Shown piece after piece: positions 9,443 through 18,241 of a DNA stretch of 64,000 bases. The position numbers and the translations under genes were made by a program. How positions within the stretch are numbered: position 1 is the first letter of the stretch; each line of letters opens with the position of its first letter. Origin of the DNA: M0108 sp963841065 (GTDB lineage: Bacteria; Pseudomonadota; Gammaproteobacteria; Chromatiales; Chromatiaceae); the NCBI GenBank assembly GCA_963841065.1, contig CAWJBI010000043.1, positions 1 to 64,000 of the forward strand. Reading direction: 5' to 3'. Under the pieces are notes generated by a model. That model was not told the DNA's origin and ran no database searches. It saw only the letters and a program-made list of their open reading frames with translations.

Positions 9443-11356
9443 ATGCCCCGGATCACCCTCCCCGACGGTTCCGTTAAGTCTTTTGACGCCCCGCTGTCCG
9501 TGGCCCAGGTCGCGGCCAGCATAGGCCAGGGTCTGGCCCGTGCCGCCCTCGCCGGCCGGGTCGATGGCCGCCTCGTCGATACCTCGTATCTCATCGCCCA
9601 GGACGCCAGTCTGGCCATCGTCACCGCCCGGGACGAGGAGGCCTTGGAACTGCTGCGTCATGACGCCGCCCATGTCATGGCCCAGGCCGTCCAGGAACTC
9701 TATCCCGGCACCCAGGTGACCATAGGCCCTGCCATCGAAAACGGCTTCTATTACGACTTTGCCCGCGCGGAGCCCTTCACCCCGGAAGACCTGGGTGCGA
9801 TCGAGCAGCGCATGCACGAGATCGTCGCCCGCGACCTGCCCCTGGAGCGCGAGGTCTGGGACCGCGAGGACGCCAAGACCCTCTTTGCCGGCATCGGCGA
9901 GGACTTCAAGGTTCAGATCATCGAGAACATCATCCCCGAGGGGGAAGAGGTCTCCATCTATCGCCAGGGCGACTGGTTTGACGTCTGCCGCGGCCCGCAT
10001 CTGCCCAGCACGGGCAAGCTCGGCAATGGCTTCAAGCTGATGAAGGTGGCCGGCGCCTACTGGCGGGGCGATTCCACCCAGCCCATGTTGCAGCGCATCT
10101 ATGGCACCGCCTGGCGTGACCGCAAGGAACTCAAGGATTACCTCACGCGCCTGGCGGAGGCGGAGAAGCGCGACCATCGCAAGCTTGGCAAGGCCCTGGA
10201 TCTCTTCCATACCCAGGAAGAGGCGCCGGGCATGGTCTTCTGGCATGACAAGGGCTGGACCATCTACCTGATCCTGGAGGACTACATCCGGTCCAAACTC
10301 CGGATGCATGGTTATCTCGAGGTGCATACCCCTCAGATCATCGATCGCAGCCTCTGGGAGCGGTCTGGCCACTGGGAAAAGTTTCGCGACGATATGTTCG
10401 TCACCGAGGCCGAGGAGCGGGTCTTCGCCATCAAGCCGATGAACTGCCCGGCCCACATCCAGATTTTCAATCACGGGCTCAAGAGCTACCGCGACTTGCC
10501 CCTGCGCCTGGCGGAATTTGGCTCCTGCCACCGCAACGAGCCCTCCGGGACCCTGCACGGCCTGATGCGGGTGCGTAACTTCGTCCAGGATGACGCCCAC
10601 ATCTTTTGCACCGAGGACCAGATCCTCTCCGAGGTCCTGGATTTCATCGACCTGCTCTACGGCATCTACCGGGATTTCGGCTTCGACGAGGTGCTGGTGA
10701 AGTTTTCCACCCGCCCGCCCAAGCGCGTGGGTTCCGACGCCACCTGGGACAAGGCGGAGCAGGCCCTGGAAAATGCCCTTCTCAAGAAGGGCCTGGCCTT
10801 CGACCTGCAGCCCGGCGAAGGCGCCTTCTACGGCCCCAAAATCGAATTCTCCCTGCGGGACTGCCTGCAACGGGTCTGGCAACTTGGTACCATCCAGCTC
10901 GACTTCTCCATGCCGGAGCGCCTGGGTGCCCATTACATCGCCGTTGATAACAGCCGCCAGACCCCGGTCATGCTGCACCGCGCGGTACTGGGTTCCCTGG
11001 AGCGATTCATCGGCATTCTGATCGAACACTACGCCGGCGCCCTGCCCCTCTGGCTGTCGCCCTTGCAGGCCGTGGTACTCAATATCACCGACCGCCAGGC
11101 GGACTGGGCACGGGAAGTAGCTAGCACTTTGACGGATAAGGGCTTCCGGACCCATCTGGACTTGAGAAACGAGAAGATCGGCTTTAAAATCCGCGAGCAC
11201 ACCCTGCAAAGGGTGCCGTACCTGCTGGTAGCAGGCGATCGCGAGGTCGAGACTCGCACCCTTTCGGTACGCAACCGCAAGGGTCAGGACCTGGGTACCC
11301 TGAGCCTGGACGAGGTTATCGCCCGTCTCGGCGAGGAAGTGGTCCAAAAAATTTAA
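9443..11356 (+). CDS. thrS: Threonyl-tRNA synthetase
   Basis: 637 aa from ATG 9443 (MPRITLPDGSVKSFDA), which matches the usual ThrS N-terminus; an in-frame GTG two codons upstream (9437) is possible. Domains in order are TGS (about 1-62), the HxxxH editing-type second domain (HDAAHVM, and the Zn-site HxxxC near VCRGPHLPSTG), the class II catalytic core (MNCPAHIQIF motif with the zinc Cys, HRNEPSGTLHGLMRVR motif 2, MLHRAVLGSLERFIGIL motif 3) and the anticodon-binding domain. It heads the thrS-infC-rpmI-rplT-pheST-ihfA block in the standard gammaproteobacterial order. Confidence 0.97.
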   Translation: MPRITLPDGSVKSFDAPLSVAQVAASIGQGLARAALAGRVDGRLVDTSYLIAQDASLAIVTARDEEALELLRHDAAHVMAQAVQELYPGTQVTIGPAIENGFYYDFARAEPFTPEDLGAIEQRMHEIVARDLPLEREVWDREDAKTLFAGIGEDFKVQIIENIIPEGEEVSIYRQGDWFDVCRGPHLPSTGKLGNGFKLMKVAGAYWRGDSTQPMLQRIYGTAWRDRKELKDYLTRLAEAEKRDHRKLGKALDLFHTQEEAPGMVFWHDKGWTIYLILEDYIRSKLRMHGYLEVHTPQIIDRSLWERSGHWEKFRDDMFVTEAEERVFAIKPMNCPAHIQIFNHGLKSYRDLPLRLAEFGSCHRNEPSGTLHGLMRVRNFVQDDAHIFCTEDQILSEVLDFIDLLYGIYRDFGFDEVLVKFSTRPPKRVGSDATWDKAEQALENALLKKGLAFDLQPGEGAFYGPKIEFSLRDCLQRVWQLGTIQLDFSMPERLGAHYIAVDNSRQTPVMLHRAVLGSLERFIGILIEHYAGALPLWLSPLQAVVLNITDRQADWAREVASTLTDKGFRTHLDLRNEKIGFKIREHTLQRVPYLLVAGDREVETRTLSVRNRKGQDLGTLSLDEVIARLGEEVVQKI

Positions 11357-11361
11357 TCAAG

Positions 11362-11419
11362 GCCGGCGGACACCTGGCCCTGCCAGTTCAGGGCCTTAGG
11401 TTTCGCCGGCTGTTTTTTT
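11362..11419 (+). terminator. Branched hairpin with T7 between thrS and infC
   Basis: Outer arms gccggcg (11362-11368) and cgccggc (11404-11410) enclose an inner ggccctg/cagggcc hairpin and are followed within 3 nt by T7. It would act as an intrinsic terminator or attenuator separating thrS from infC. Confidence 0.55.
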
Positions 11420-11440
11420 CCCTGACTGGAGGAACCTGCG

Positions 11441-11959
11441 ATAGCTGCGCCAAAGAGAAACCGCGTTAACAAGGAAATCAACGTACCCGAGGTACGACTC
11501 ATTGACGCGGAAGGTCAACAGGTTGGTATTCTAAGGACTCGCGAGGCCTTGGACCGGGCGGCGGAAGAAGGTCTGGACTTGGTCGAGATCGTTCCCAACG
11601 TGGAACCGCCGGTCTGCCGCCTCATGGACTTCGGGCGCTTCCTCTTCGACCAGAAGAAGAAGAGGGCCGAGGCGAGAAAGAATCAGAAGCAGGTCGAAAT
11701 CAAGGAAATCAAATTTCGTCCAGGGACGGAGGAAGGAGACTATCAGGTCAAACTGCGCAACCTGACGCGTTTCCTCAACGAAGGGGACAAGGCCAAGGTC
11801 ACGATGCGTTTCCGCGGGCGTGAACACGCCCACCGCGATCTGGGGCTCGAATTGCTCCAGCGCGTGGAAAAGGACCTGGCCAGCATCAGTATCATCGAGC
11901 AACAACCCCAGATGGAAGGACGCCAGATGGTGATGGTACTGGGCCCCAAGAAAAAATAG
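11441..11959 (+). CDS. infC: Translation initiation factor IF-3, AUA start
   Basis: 172 aa. The IF-3 reading frame extends well upstream of the first ATG/GTG-type codon. The ribosome site ggagga (11428-11433) places the start at ATA 11441, giving (M)AAPKRNRVNKEINVPEVRLI, the normal IF-3 N-terminus. The N-domain and C-domain blocks (LMDFGRFLFDQKKK, EIKFRPGTEEGDYQVKL, RFRGREHAH) are complete. infC of many bacteria starts at AUU, and IF-3 represses its own mRNA because it rejects non-canonical starts; AUA is a rarer variant that should work alike. TTG 11549 or other later starts would delete the N-domain. Confidence 0.93.
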   Translation: MAAPKRNRVNKEINVPEVRLIDAEGQQVGILRTREALDRAAEEGLDLVEIVPNVEPPVCRLMDFGRFLFDQKKKRAEARKNQKQVEIKEIKFRPGTEEGDYQVKLRNLTRFLNEGDKAKVTMRFRGREHAHRDLGLELLQRVEKDLASISIIEQQPQMEGRQMVMVLGPKKK

Positions 11960-12008
11960 CGGCGAACTCCGCCCCGCCTGGCCAGTGCCAGCGCGGGTGC
12001 GGCAAGGC

Positions 12009-12086
12009 GGGTCCCGATGTCGGGACCCTCGCAATCGGGGATGCCCGCGGGCCGTCAGGTGGATGGCCCTGTTGGCATTCCCCGAT
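12009..12086 (+). promoter_or_regulatory. Double hairpin leader between infC and rpmI
   Basis: Two structures precede rpmI. One is a perfect 9-bp stem, gggtcccga/tcgggaccc (12009-12028). The other is a long hairpin of atcggggatgcc (12034-12045) with ggcattccccgat (12074-12086), enclosing gggcc/ggccc. Neither ends in a T-run. The place fits the L20-responsive leader controlling rpmI-rplT in other gammaproteobacteria, but the pseudoknot itself was not modelled. Confidence 0.5.
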
Positions 12087-12131
12087 ACCGATCGCCGCCA
12101 TCAGCAATGATCAATAGCGGAGTGTTGAAAA

Positions 12132-12329
12132 ATGCCCAAGATCAAAACCAATCGCGGGGCCGCCAAGCGTTTTTCGTTTACCGGTTCCGGAAAAATCAAA
12201 CGGAATGCCTCCCATCGGCGGCACATCCTCACCAAGAAGCCGACCAAGCGGAAGCGCCACCTGCGCGATCCCGCCATGCTCCACAAGGCCGATATGAAGA
12301 TGGCCATGAGGATGATGCCCTACTGCTGA
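12132..12329 (+). CDS. rpmI: 50S ribosomal protein L35
   Basis: 65 aa, MPKIKTNRGAAKRFSFTGSG at the N-terminus and strongly basic (KIKRNASHRRHILTKKPTKR), full length for L35. Its ribosome site is weak, as expected if translation depends on the structured leader. It lies 78 nt before rplT. Confidence 0.97.
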   Translation: MPKIKTNRGAAKRFSFTGSGKIKRNASHRRHILTKKPTKRKRHLRDPAMLHKADMKMAMRMMPYC

Positions 12330-12407
12330 GCCCCTTCCCGAACCCTTGCGGGTTTGGTGAGCCATCGACAGTCCTAATATGATGAATTATTTCCGGAGAA
12401 GCATTCC

Positions 12408-12776
12408 ATGCCACGCGTAAAACGCGGCGTCATTGCGCATGCACGCCACAAGAAGATCCTGGACGAAGCTAAAGGCTATTACGGTGCCCGCAGCAAAGTC
12501 TTTCGCGTCGCCAAGCAGGCCGTTATCAAGGCCGGCCAGTACGCCTATCGCGACCGTCGCCAGAAGAAGCGCATGTTCCGCGCCCTCTGGATCGCCCGCA
12601 TCAACGCCGCCGCGCGCGAGTGTGGCCTGTCCTACAGCCGACTCATCAATGGCTTGAAGCTGGCGGGGGTCGAACTCGACCGCAAGGTCCTGGCCGAGAT
12701 CGCTTATCACGACAGCGAGGCCTTCGCCGCCCTGGCCGCTCAGGCCAAGGACGCCTTGCCGCCCGCCGCTGCCTGA
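12408..12776 (+). CDS. rplT: 50S ribosomal protein L20
   Basis: 122 aa, beginning MPRVKRGVIAHARHKKIL, with the conserved GYYGARSKVFRVAKQAV and YAYRDRRQKKRMFRALWI stretches. A good GGAG site precedes ATG 12408. L20 is an early 50S assembly protein and, in other bacteria, represses its own operon by binding the rpmI leader. Confidence 0.98.
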   Translation: MPRVKRGVIAHARHKKILDEAKGYYGARSKVFRVAKQAVIKAGQYAYRDRRQKKRMFRALWIARINAAARECGLSYSRLINGLKLAGVELDRKVLAEIAYHDSEAFAALAAQAKDALPPAAA

Positions 12777-12859
12777 CCGCGCCCTTGGCCCAGCCAAGGG
12801 CGTGCGTAACTGGGGTGGCTTGCCCCCCAGCCAGGCGTAGGGCGCTAAGCCGCTAGGGA

Positions 12860-12889
12860 GGGGAAAGGCCATGGTCTTTCCCCTTTTTT
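12860..12889 (+). terminator. Intrinsic terminator/attenuator between rplT and pheS
   Basis: ggggaaag/ctttcccc stem (12860-12867 and 12876-12883) followed by T6. In enteric bacteria the pheST attenuator sits at this place with a Phe-rich leader peptide; no Phe-codon run was found here, so this may be a plain terminator. Confidence 0.7.
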
Positions 12890-12938
12890 ATTCCAGATTA
12901 GCCATTCCCCCCAGGGATCATCATTCCGGGCAACAACC

Positions 12939-13970
12939 ATGAGCGAAGAAATCAGGCTCGGCATCGAGCCGCTTCAAGCGGAGGCCCTGGGCGAGATCGC
13001 CGCGGCCGCCGACTTGCCCGCCCTGGATCGGGTTCGGGTGCATTACCTGGGCAAGGCCGGCCTGCTGACCGCCCAACTCAAGCAACTCGGCCGGCTGCCA
13101 CCGGAACAGCGCCCCAGCGCGGGCCAGGCCATCAACCAGGCCAAGGTTCAGGTCCAGGAGGCCATCGATGCCCGCAAGGGTATCCTGGAACAAGTGGCCC
13201 TGGGGTTGCGACTTGCCGGCGAACGCATCGACGTCAGTCTGCCGGGCCGGGGACAACAACCTGGCGGCCTGCATCCCGTCACCCGCGCCCTGCGGCGCAT
13301 CGAGCGCCTGTTCGCCAATGCCGGCTTCGAGGTGGCGGAAGGCCCGGAGGTGGAGGACGACTACCACAACTTCGAGGCCCTCAACATCCCCGCCCATCAC
13401 CCGGCGCGGGCCATGCACGACACCTTCTATTTCGACCAGCACCGGCTGTTGCGCACCCACACCTCGCCGGTGCAGATCCGGGTCATGGAAAACCAGGGGC
13501 CCCCGCTCAAAATCATCGCCCCCGGGCGCGTCTATCGCTGCGACTCGGACCTGACCCACACCCCCATGTTTCATCAGGTGGAAGGGCTGCTGGTGGACGA
13601 GGAGGTCAGCTTCGCCGATCTCAAGGGCGTGCTCTACGACTTCCTCACCAACTTCTTCGAGCGCGACCTGGAGTTACGCTTCCGCCCCTCCTATTTCCCC
13701 TTCACGGAACCCTCGGCGGAGGTGGATATCCAGTGCGTCATGTGCAACGGCGCCGGCTGCCGGGTCTGCAAACAAAGCGGCTGGCTGGAGGTGCTGGGCT
13801 GCGGCATGGTCTATCCCGAGGTCTTCCGCCACGTGGGCATAGACCCGGAGCGGTATCTCGGCTATGCCTTCGGCATGGGCGTCGAGCGCCTGGCCATGTT
13901 GCGGTACGGCATCAACGATATCCGCCTCTATTTCGAGAATGACCTGAGATTTCTCCGGCAGTTTGCGTGA
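12939..13970 (+). CDS. pheS: Phenylalanyl-tRNA synthetase alpha subunit
   Basis: 343 aa. An N-terminal coiled coil (about 1-90) precedes the class II catalytic core, with GGLHPVTRALRRIERLFANA, DTFYFDQHRLLRTHTSPVQIR (motif 2 area), RVYRCDSDLTHTPMFHQVEG and the C-terminal GFGMGVERLAMLRYG-like motif 3 (AFGMGVERLAMLRYGINDIR). The subunit charges tRNA-Phe as an alpha2-beta2 tetramer with PheT, encoded 71 nt downstream. Confidence 0.97.
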   Translation: MSEEIRLGIEPLQAEALGEIAAAADLPALDRVRVHYLGKAGLLTAQLKQLGRLPPEQRPSAGQAINQAKVQVQEAIDARKGILEQVALGLRLAGERIDVSLPGRGQQPGGLHPVTRALRRIERLFANAGFEVAEGPEVEDDYHNFEALNIPAHHPARAMHDTFYFDQHRLLRTHTSPVQIRVMENQGPPLKIIAPGRVYRCDSDLTHTPMFHQVEGLLVDEEVSFADLKGVLYDFLTNFFERDLELRFRPSYFPFTEPSAEVDIQCVMCNGAGCRVCKQSGWLEVLGCGMVYPEVFRHVGIDPERYLGYAFGMGVERLAMLRYGINDIRLYFENDLRFLRQFA

Positions 13971-14041
13971 CCCGACGCGGGCCGACATCCCTTTTATTGG
14001 TAGCGGGCTGGCACCCTGGGTCGCCCGCCAGGTAGGAACAG

Positions 14042-16420
14042 ATGAGATTCAGTGAAGCCTGGTTGCGTGAGTGGGTGAATCCCGCCGTGGACACCGCCAC
14101 CCTCGCGGATCAATTGAGCATGGCCGGCCTGGAGGTGGACGCCCTGATCCCCGCGGCGCCCGCCTTTACGGGGGTCAGCATCGGGCTGGTCCAGGCGGTG
14201 GAGCCGCATCCTGACGCCGCCAAGCTCCGCGTCTGCCGGGTGGACCTTGGCCAGGGCGAGCCACTGCAAATCATCTGCGGCGCCCCCAACGTCGCCGCCG
14301 GGCAGCGGGTACCCGTGGCCACCCTGGGCGCCATCCTCCCGGGCGGCCTCAAGATCAAGCGCGCCAAGCTGCGCGGTATCGAATCCCACGGCATGATCTG
14401 CTCCGCGGCGGAATTAGGCCTGGCGGAGACCTCGGATGGCATACTCCCCCTGCCCGACGATGCCCCCATCGGCGCCGACTTCCGCGCCTGGCTGACCCTC
14501 GACGACACCTGCATCGAGCTGGACCTGACCCCGGACCGCAGCGACTGCCTGAGCCTCGCCGGCGTGGCGCGCGAGGTGGGCGTCATCAACCGTTGCCCGG
14601 TGTGCGTCCCCCCCATCCCCGCGGTCCCGCCCAGCCGTGACGATCGCTTCCCCGTGGAACTCCTGGCCCCGGAGGCCTGCCCGCGCTACGCCTGCCGCGT
14701 CATCCGCGCCATCGACCCCAGCGCCGAGACGCCCCTCTGGTTGCGCGAGCGCCTGCGCCGCTCGGGTCTGCGCGCCATCAGCCCCGTGGTGGACGTCACC
14801 AACTATGTGCTCCTGGAACTCGGCCAGCCCCTGCATGGTTTCGACCTGGCCAAGCTGGAGGGCGGCATCCAGGTCCGCCTCGCCCACCCCGGCGAGCGCC
14901 TGGCCCTGCTCAACGGCGACACCATCGGCCTGAACGCCGGCACCCTGGTCATCGCCGACACCGCCAAGGCCGTCGCCCTGGCCGGCATCATGGGCGGCGC
15001 CGAGACCGCCGTCGGCGCCGAGACCCGCGACATCCTCTTCGAAAGCGCCTTCTTCGCCCCGGCCCACATCAGCGGCAAGGCCCGCGCCCATGGCCTCCAC
15101 ACCGATGCCTCCCACCGCTTCGAGCGCGGCGTCGATCCCCAGCTCCAGGTCCGCGCCCTGGAACGGGCCACCGCCCTCCTGATCGCCATCGCCGGGGGCG
15201 AACCCGGCCCCATCGTCGAGGCCGTCGCCGCGGCTCAGGTGCCGGCCCGCTCCCAACTGGCCCTGCGGCGCGAGCGCATCCGCCGTCTGCTGGGCCTGAG
15301 CCTGGACGACGCCACCCTCGTCGACATCCTGACGCGCCTGGGCATGACGCTGACCCCCACCCCCGATGGCTGGGAGGTCACCGCCCCCAGCAGCCGCTTC
15401 GACCTGGTGCATGAGGTGGACCTCATCGCGGAGATCGGCCGCATCCATGGCTATACCCGCATCCCCGCCAGCCATGCCTCCGCCTCCTCCGCCACCAAGG
15501 CCCCACCCGAGACCGCCTTCGATCTCGACCGCGCCCGGTTGGCCCTGGTTGATCGCGGCTACCACGAGGTCATCACCTACAGCTTCGTCAATCCCGAGCT
15601 GCAGCGGCGACTGGACCCGGAGCAGACACCCCTCCTGCTCGCCAACCCCCTCTCCCCCGAGATGTCCGCCATGCGCACCAGCCTCTGGCCCGGCCTCATC
15701 CAGGCCGCCCGGGGCAATCTGGCCCGTCAGCAGGAGCGGCTGCGCCTCTTCGAGAGTGGCCTGCGCTTCCAGCAGGAGCCGGCGGGCCTGCGCCAGGAGG
15801 GCATGCTCGCCGGCCTGCTGCTGGGCAAGTCCCTCCCCGAACAGTGGGGCGCGGCGGCCCACGCCGCCGACTTCTTCGACCTCAAGGCCGACCTGGAGGC
15901 CTTGCTGACCCTGACCGGCGCGGCCGGCGACTTCCGCTTCGTCCCCAGCGAGCACCCGGCCTTGCATCCGGGCCAGACGGCACGCATCGAGCGCCAGGGT
16001 CGGGCCATCGGCCTCATGGGCATGTTGCACCCGGCCCTGGCCGCGGAACTGGATATCGACGCCAACGCCTACCTCTTCGAACTGGCGCTCTCGGGGCTGC
16101 GGGAGGGCACCCTGCCCGCCTTCGCGCCCATCTCCCGCTTCCCCGCCATCCGCCGCGACCTGGCCATCCTGGTCGATCGCGACCTGCCCTTCCAGCGCGT
16201 CCGTGACTGCGTGGCGGCGGCGGCCTCCGACCTGCTGCGAGACCTGATCCTTTTCGATGTCTATGAGGGCGAGAGAATCCCCCAGGGTACAAAAAGTTTC
16301 GCTCTGGGATTGATTTTACAAGCTACTTCTCAGACACTTACCGATCAGGAAGTTGAAGCGACCATCGGCCGTGTTCTGGAGCGGCTGAGTGTTGAACTTG
16401 GGGCTAAACTAAGAGATTGA
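14042..16420 (+). CDS. pheT: Phenylalanyl-tRNA synthetase beta subunit
   Basis: 792 aa, the normal length. The N-terminal MRFSEAWLREWVNPAVDT, an EMAP/tRNA-binding OB domain (GLVQAVEPHPDAAKLRVCRV, about 40-150), the B3/B4 editing domains, B5 and the C-terminal anticodon-binding FDX-ACB domain (ISRFPAIRRDLAILVD to the end) are all present. It ends 4 nt before ihfA, so the two are probably co-transcribed. Confidence 0.97.
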   Translation: MRFSEAWLREWVNPAVDTATLADQLSMAGLEVDALIPAAPAFTGVSIGLVQAVEPHPDAAKLRVCRVDLGQGEPLQIICGAPNVAAGQRVPVATLGAILPGGLKIKRAKLRGIESHGMICSAAELGLAETSDGILPLPDDAPIGADFRAWLTLDDTCIELDLTPDRSDCLSLAGVAREVGVINRCPVCVPPIPAVPPSRDDRFPVELLAPEACPRYACRVIRAIDPSAETPLWLRERLRRSGLRAISPVVDVTNYVLLELGQPLHGFDLAKLEGGIQVRLAHPGERLALLNGDTIGLNAGTLVIADTAKAVALAGIMGGAETAVGAETRDILFESAFFAPAHISGKARAHGLHTDASHRFERGVDPQLQVRALERATALLIAIAGGEPGPIVEAVAAAQVPARSQLALRRERIRRLLGLSLDDATLVDILTRLGMTLTPTPDGWEVTAPSSRFDLVHEVDLIAEIGRIHGYTRIPASHASASSATKAPPETAFDLDRARLALVDRGYHEVITYSFVNPELQRRLDPEQTPLLLANPLSPEMSAMRTSLWPGLIQAARGNLARQQERLRLFESGLRFQQEPAGLRQEGMLAGLLLGKSLPEQWGAAAHAADFFDLKADLEALLTLTGAAGDFRFVPSEHPALHPGQTARIERQGRAIGLMGMLHPALAAELDIDANAYLFELALSGLREGTLPAFAPISRFPAIRRDLAILVDRDLPFQRVRDCVAAAASDLLRDLILFDVYEGERIPQGTKSFALGLILQATSQTLTDQEVEATIGRVLERLSVELGAKLRD

Positions 16421-16424
16421 CGCG

Positions 16425-16724
16425 ATGGCACTGACAAAGGCCGATATGGCCGAATACCTCTATGAACAATTAGGCCTCAATAAGCGCGAGGCCAAGGATA
16501 TGGTCGAGTTGTTCTTTGAGGAGATCCGGGTCGCCCTGGAGAGAGGCGAGCAGGTCAAACTGTCCGGTTTCGGCAATTTCGATCTCCGTGAAAAGAAGCA
16601 GCGCCCCGGCCGCAATCCCAAGACGGGGGAGGAAATCCCCATCACGGCTCGTCGCGTCGTGACCTTCCGCCCCGGCCAGAAACTCAAGTCGCGGGTGGAA
16701 GCTTATGTTGGAAGCGAACAGTAA
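16425..16724 (+). CDS. ihfA: Integration host factor alpha subunit
   Basis: 99 aa, beginning MALTKADMAEYLYEQLGLNK and containing the DNA-bending arm KKQRPGRNPKTGEEIPITAR with the intercalating proline. IHF-alpha pairs with IHF-beta to bend DNA in recombination and transcription. Position behind pheT and before a MerR gene is conserved in gammaproteobacteria. Confidence 0.97.
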   Translation: MALTKADMAEYLYEQLGLNKREAKDMVELFFEEIRVALERGEQVKLSGFGNFDLREKKQRPGRNPKTGEEIPITARRVVTFRPGQKLKSRVEAYVGSEQ

Positions 16725-17082
16725 CGCGAGCGAGGGCGAGACGGGCGGCGAACTGCCGCCGATCCCTGGCAAGCGCTACTTCACCATCGGCGAAGTCAGT
16801 GAGCTCTGCGGCGTCAAGCCGCATGTCCTGCGCTATTGGGAACAGGAATTTCCCCAACTCAGTCCCGTCAAGCGGCGCGGCAATCGCCGCTACTATCAGC
16901 GCCATGATGTCCTCATGGTCCGCCAGATACGCAACCTCCTTTATGATCAGGGTTTTACCATCAGCGGCGCCCGTCAGCAGCTTGCTGGGGATAACGCCAA
17001 GTATGACGCCTCCCAGAGCCAACAGATCGTTCACCAGCTCCGCCATGAACTGGAGCAGGTTCTGGAATTGCTGAGTCGCTAA
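16705..17082 (+). CDS. MerR-family transcriptional regulator
   Basis: 125 aa. It overlaps ihfA by 20 nt. The winged HTH is clear: RYFTIGEVSELCGVKPHVLR, then YWEQEFPQLSPVKRRGNRRYY. A helix (IRNLLYDQGFTISGARQQL) and a C-terminal dimerisation helix follow. There is no metal-binding cysteine cluster, so it is not a classical metal sensor. MerR genes after ihfA are common in this lineage; the target is unknown. Confidence 0.9.
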   Translation: MLEANSNASEGETGGELPPIPGKRYFTIGEVSELCGVKPHVLRYWEQEFPQLSPVKRRGNRRYYQRHDVLMVRQIRNLLYDQGFTISGARQQLAGDNAKYDASQSQQIVHQLRHELEQVLELLSR

Positions 17083-17119
17083 GACCCTTGTCCCTGGCCG
17101 GTAACCTGGCCGAGCCACC

Positions 17120-17740
17120 ATGATTCACCCCAAACCCAATGGCAGGGGCCAGCATCTGGTCATCACGAGCCCCCATAGCTCAGGGCCCGAGGCCTATTGG
17201 CACCTGGCGGACCAGATCGGCACCTTCCTCCCCGAGGGCCCAGTCCCGGCGGCCCTGAACGGCATCCCCTTCGCGACCTGGCGGGAGGCGCCCACCACCC
17301 TGCATGACTGGTCCCGGGTCCCTGGCCAGCAACCGGATCTGGTGGAGCCACCCTTTGACCCCCAGGACAAGCAGCCGGCGGCGGGACTCATCATCGAAGA
17401 GACCGACGGGCGCATCTGGATCGTCTGCCCCACCAACCGCTTCGCGGGCTGCGCGGCCAGCTTCCCCAAGGGCCGCGCCGACGAAGGCCTGTCCCTGCAG
17501 GTCACGGCCATCAAGGAGACCTTCGAGGAGACGGGCTTGCGGGTGGCCATCACCGGGCTGGTCGGCGACTTCCCGGGCGTCATCACCCTGGCGCGCTACT
17601 ACCGGGCGCGCCGGATTGGCGGTACCCCGGCGGACATGGGCTGGGAGAGCCAGGCGGTCCTGCTGGTGCCCAAAAATCAGTTGGTGGCGGTCGTCAACCT
17701 GCCCCGCGACCAGGAACTGGCCCGGATGTTGGGGGGCTAG
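17120..17740 (+). CDS. Nudix hydrolase
   Basis: 206 aa with a Nudix fold at about residues 85-185. The Nudix box is modified: the segment GRADEGLSLQVTAIKETFEE then TGL keeps the terminal EExGL, but the first Glu is replaced by Leu and the Arg of REUXEE by Lys. The metal-binding EE pair is retained. The substrate (a nucleoside diphosphate linked to another moiety) cannot be predicted. It ends two bases before the next small gene. Confidence 0.8.
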   Translation: MIHPKPNGRGQHLVITSPHSSGPEAYWHLADQIGTFLPEGPVPAALNGIPFATWREAPTTLHDWSRVPGQQPDLVEPPFDPQDKQPAAGLIIEETDGRIWIVCPTNRFAGCAASFPKGRADEGLSLQVTAIKETFEETGLRVAITGLVGDFPGVITLARYYRARRIGGTPADMGWESQAVLLVPKNQLVAVVNLPRDQELARMLGG

Positions 17741-17742
17741 TC

Positions 17743-18006
17743 ATGACCAAGCCACCCTCAACGCCATCGCCCTGGCCGGTCCAACCCCGCAATCCCCTGC
17801 ATGGCCTGACCCTGGAGGCCATCGTGACCGCCCTGGTCGCGCATTACGGCTGGCCGGGCCTGGGAGAGCGCCTCCCCATGCGCTGCTTCACCCAGGACCC
17901 GAGCATCTCCTCGAGCCTGAAATTCCTCCGCAAGACGCCCTGGGCGCGCACCAAGGTGGAAAGTCTCTATCTGTTCATGCTGCGCGAGCAGCACCGCACC
18001 CGATAA
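17743..18006 (+). CDS. VF530-family (DUF2132) small protein
   Basis: 87 aa. It carries the family block NPLHGLTLEAIVTALVAHYG, then GERLPMRCFTQDPSISSSLK and FLRKTPWARTKVESLY. Members are short helical proteins proposed to bind DNA; no reaction is known. It is two bases downstream of the Nudix gene, suggesting one transcript. Confidence 0.85.
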   Translation: MTKPPSTPSPWPVQPRNPLHGLTLEAIVTALVAHYGWPGLGERLPMRCFTQDPSISSSLKFLRKTPWARTKVESLYLFMLREQHRTR

Positions 18007-18072
18007 CCCCGTCCTCTTCCGCCTTCCCCGGGGAGGCAGGAATACCCAACACACCTGAGTTTTCGGTGTCCC

Positions 18073-18172
18073 GGGCCGGGTGGTGTCTGGCGGGGGACGC
18101 CGTGAATACATCCCTGTAGGCTTGGCGACAGCATCCCTGCTGTCGACACCCCCGCCAGCCCCCACCCGGCCC
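18073..18172 (+). repeat. Dispersed palindromic repeat A, copy 1
   Basis: A 100-bp element with 24-bp near-inverted outer arms (gggccgggtggtgtctggcg on the left; 21 of 24 match) around a core with gacgccgtgaatacatccct, gtaggcttggcg and the inner hairpin cgacagc/gctgtcg. Beyond the right arm the text gtgaccagcgctgggtata is also shared with other copies. It separates the convergent VF530 and RND genes. Confidence 0.85.
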
Positions 18173-18241
18173 TCCTGCGATTTGCCGGCGAGTGACCAGC
18201 GCTGGGTATATTTTCGCCGCCACCGAAGAAGAGGCGGCCGA

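Noticed and set aside
9293..11347. 684-codon reverse frame over thrS
   Set aside because: Entirely antisense to thrS, whose motifs are complete; composition is typical of a shadow frame.
12777..12938. pheM-like leader peptide before pheS
   Set aside because: No short frame with consecutive Phe codons precedes the terminator; only the hairpin and T-run are seen.
14414..16030. 538-codon reverse frame over pheT
   Set aside because: Gly/Ala/Gln-rich antisense shadow of pheT without any recognisable domain.
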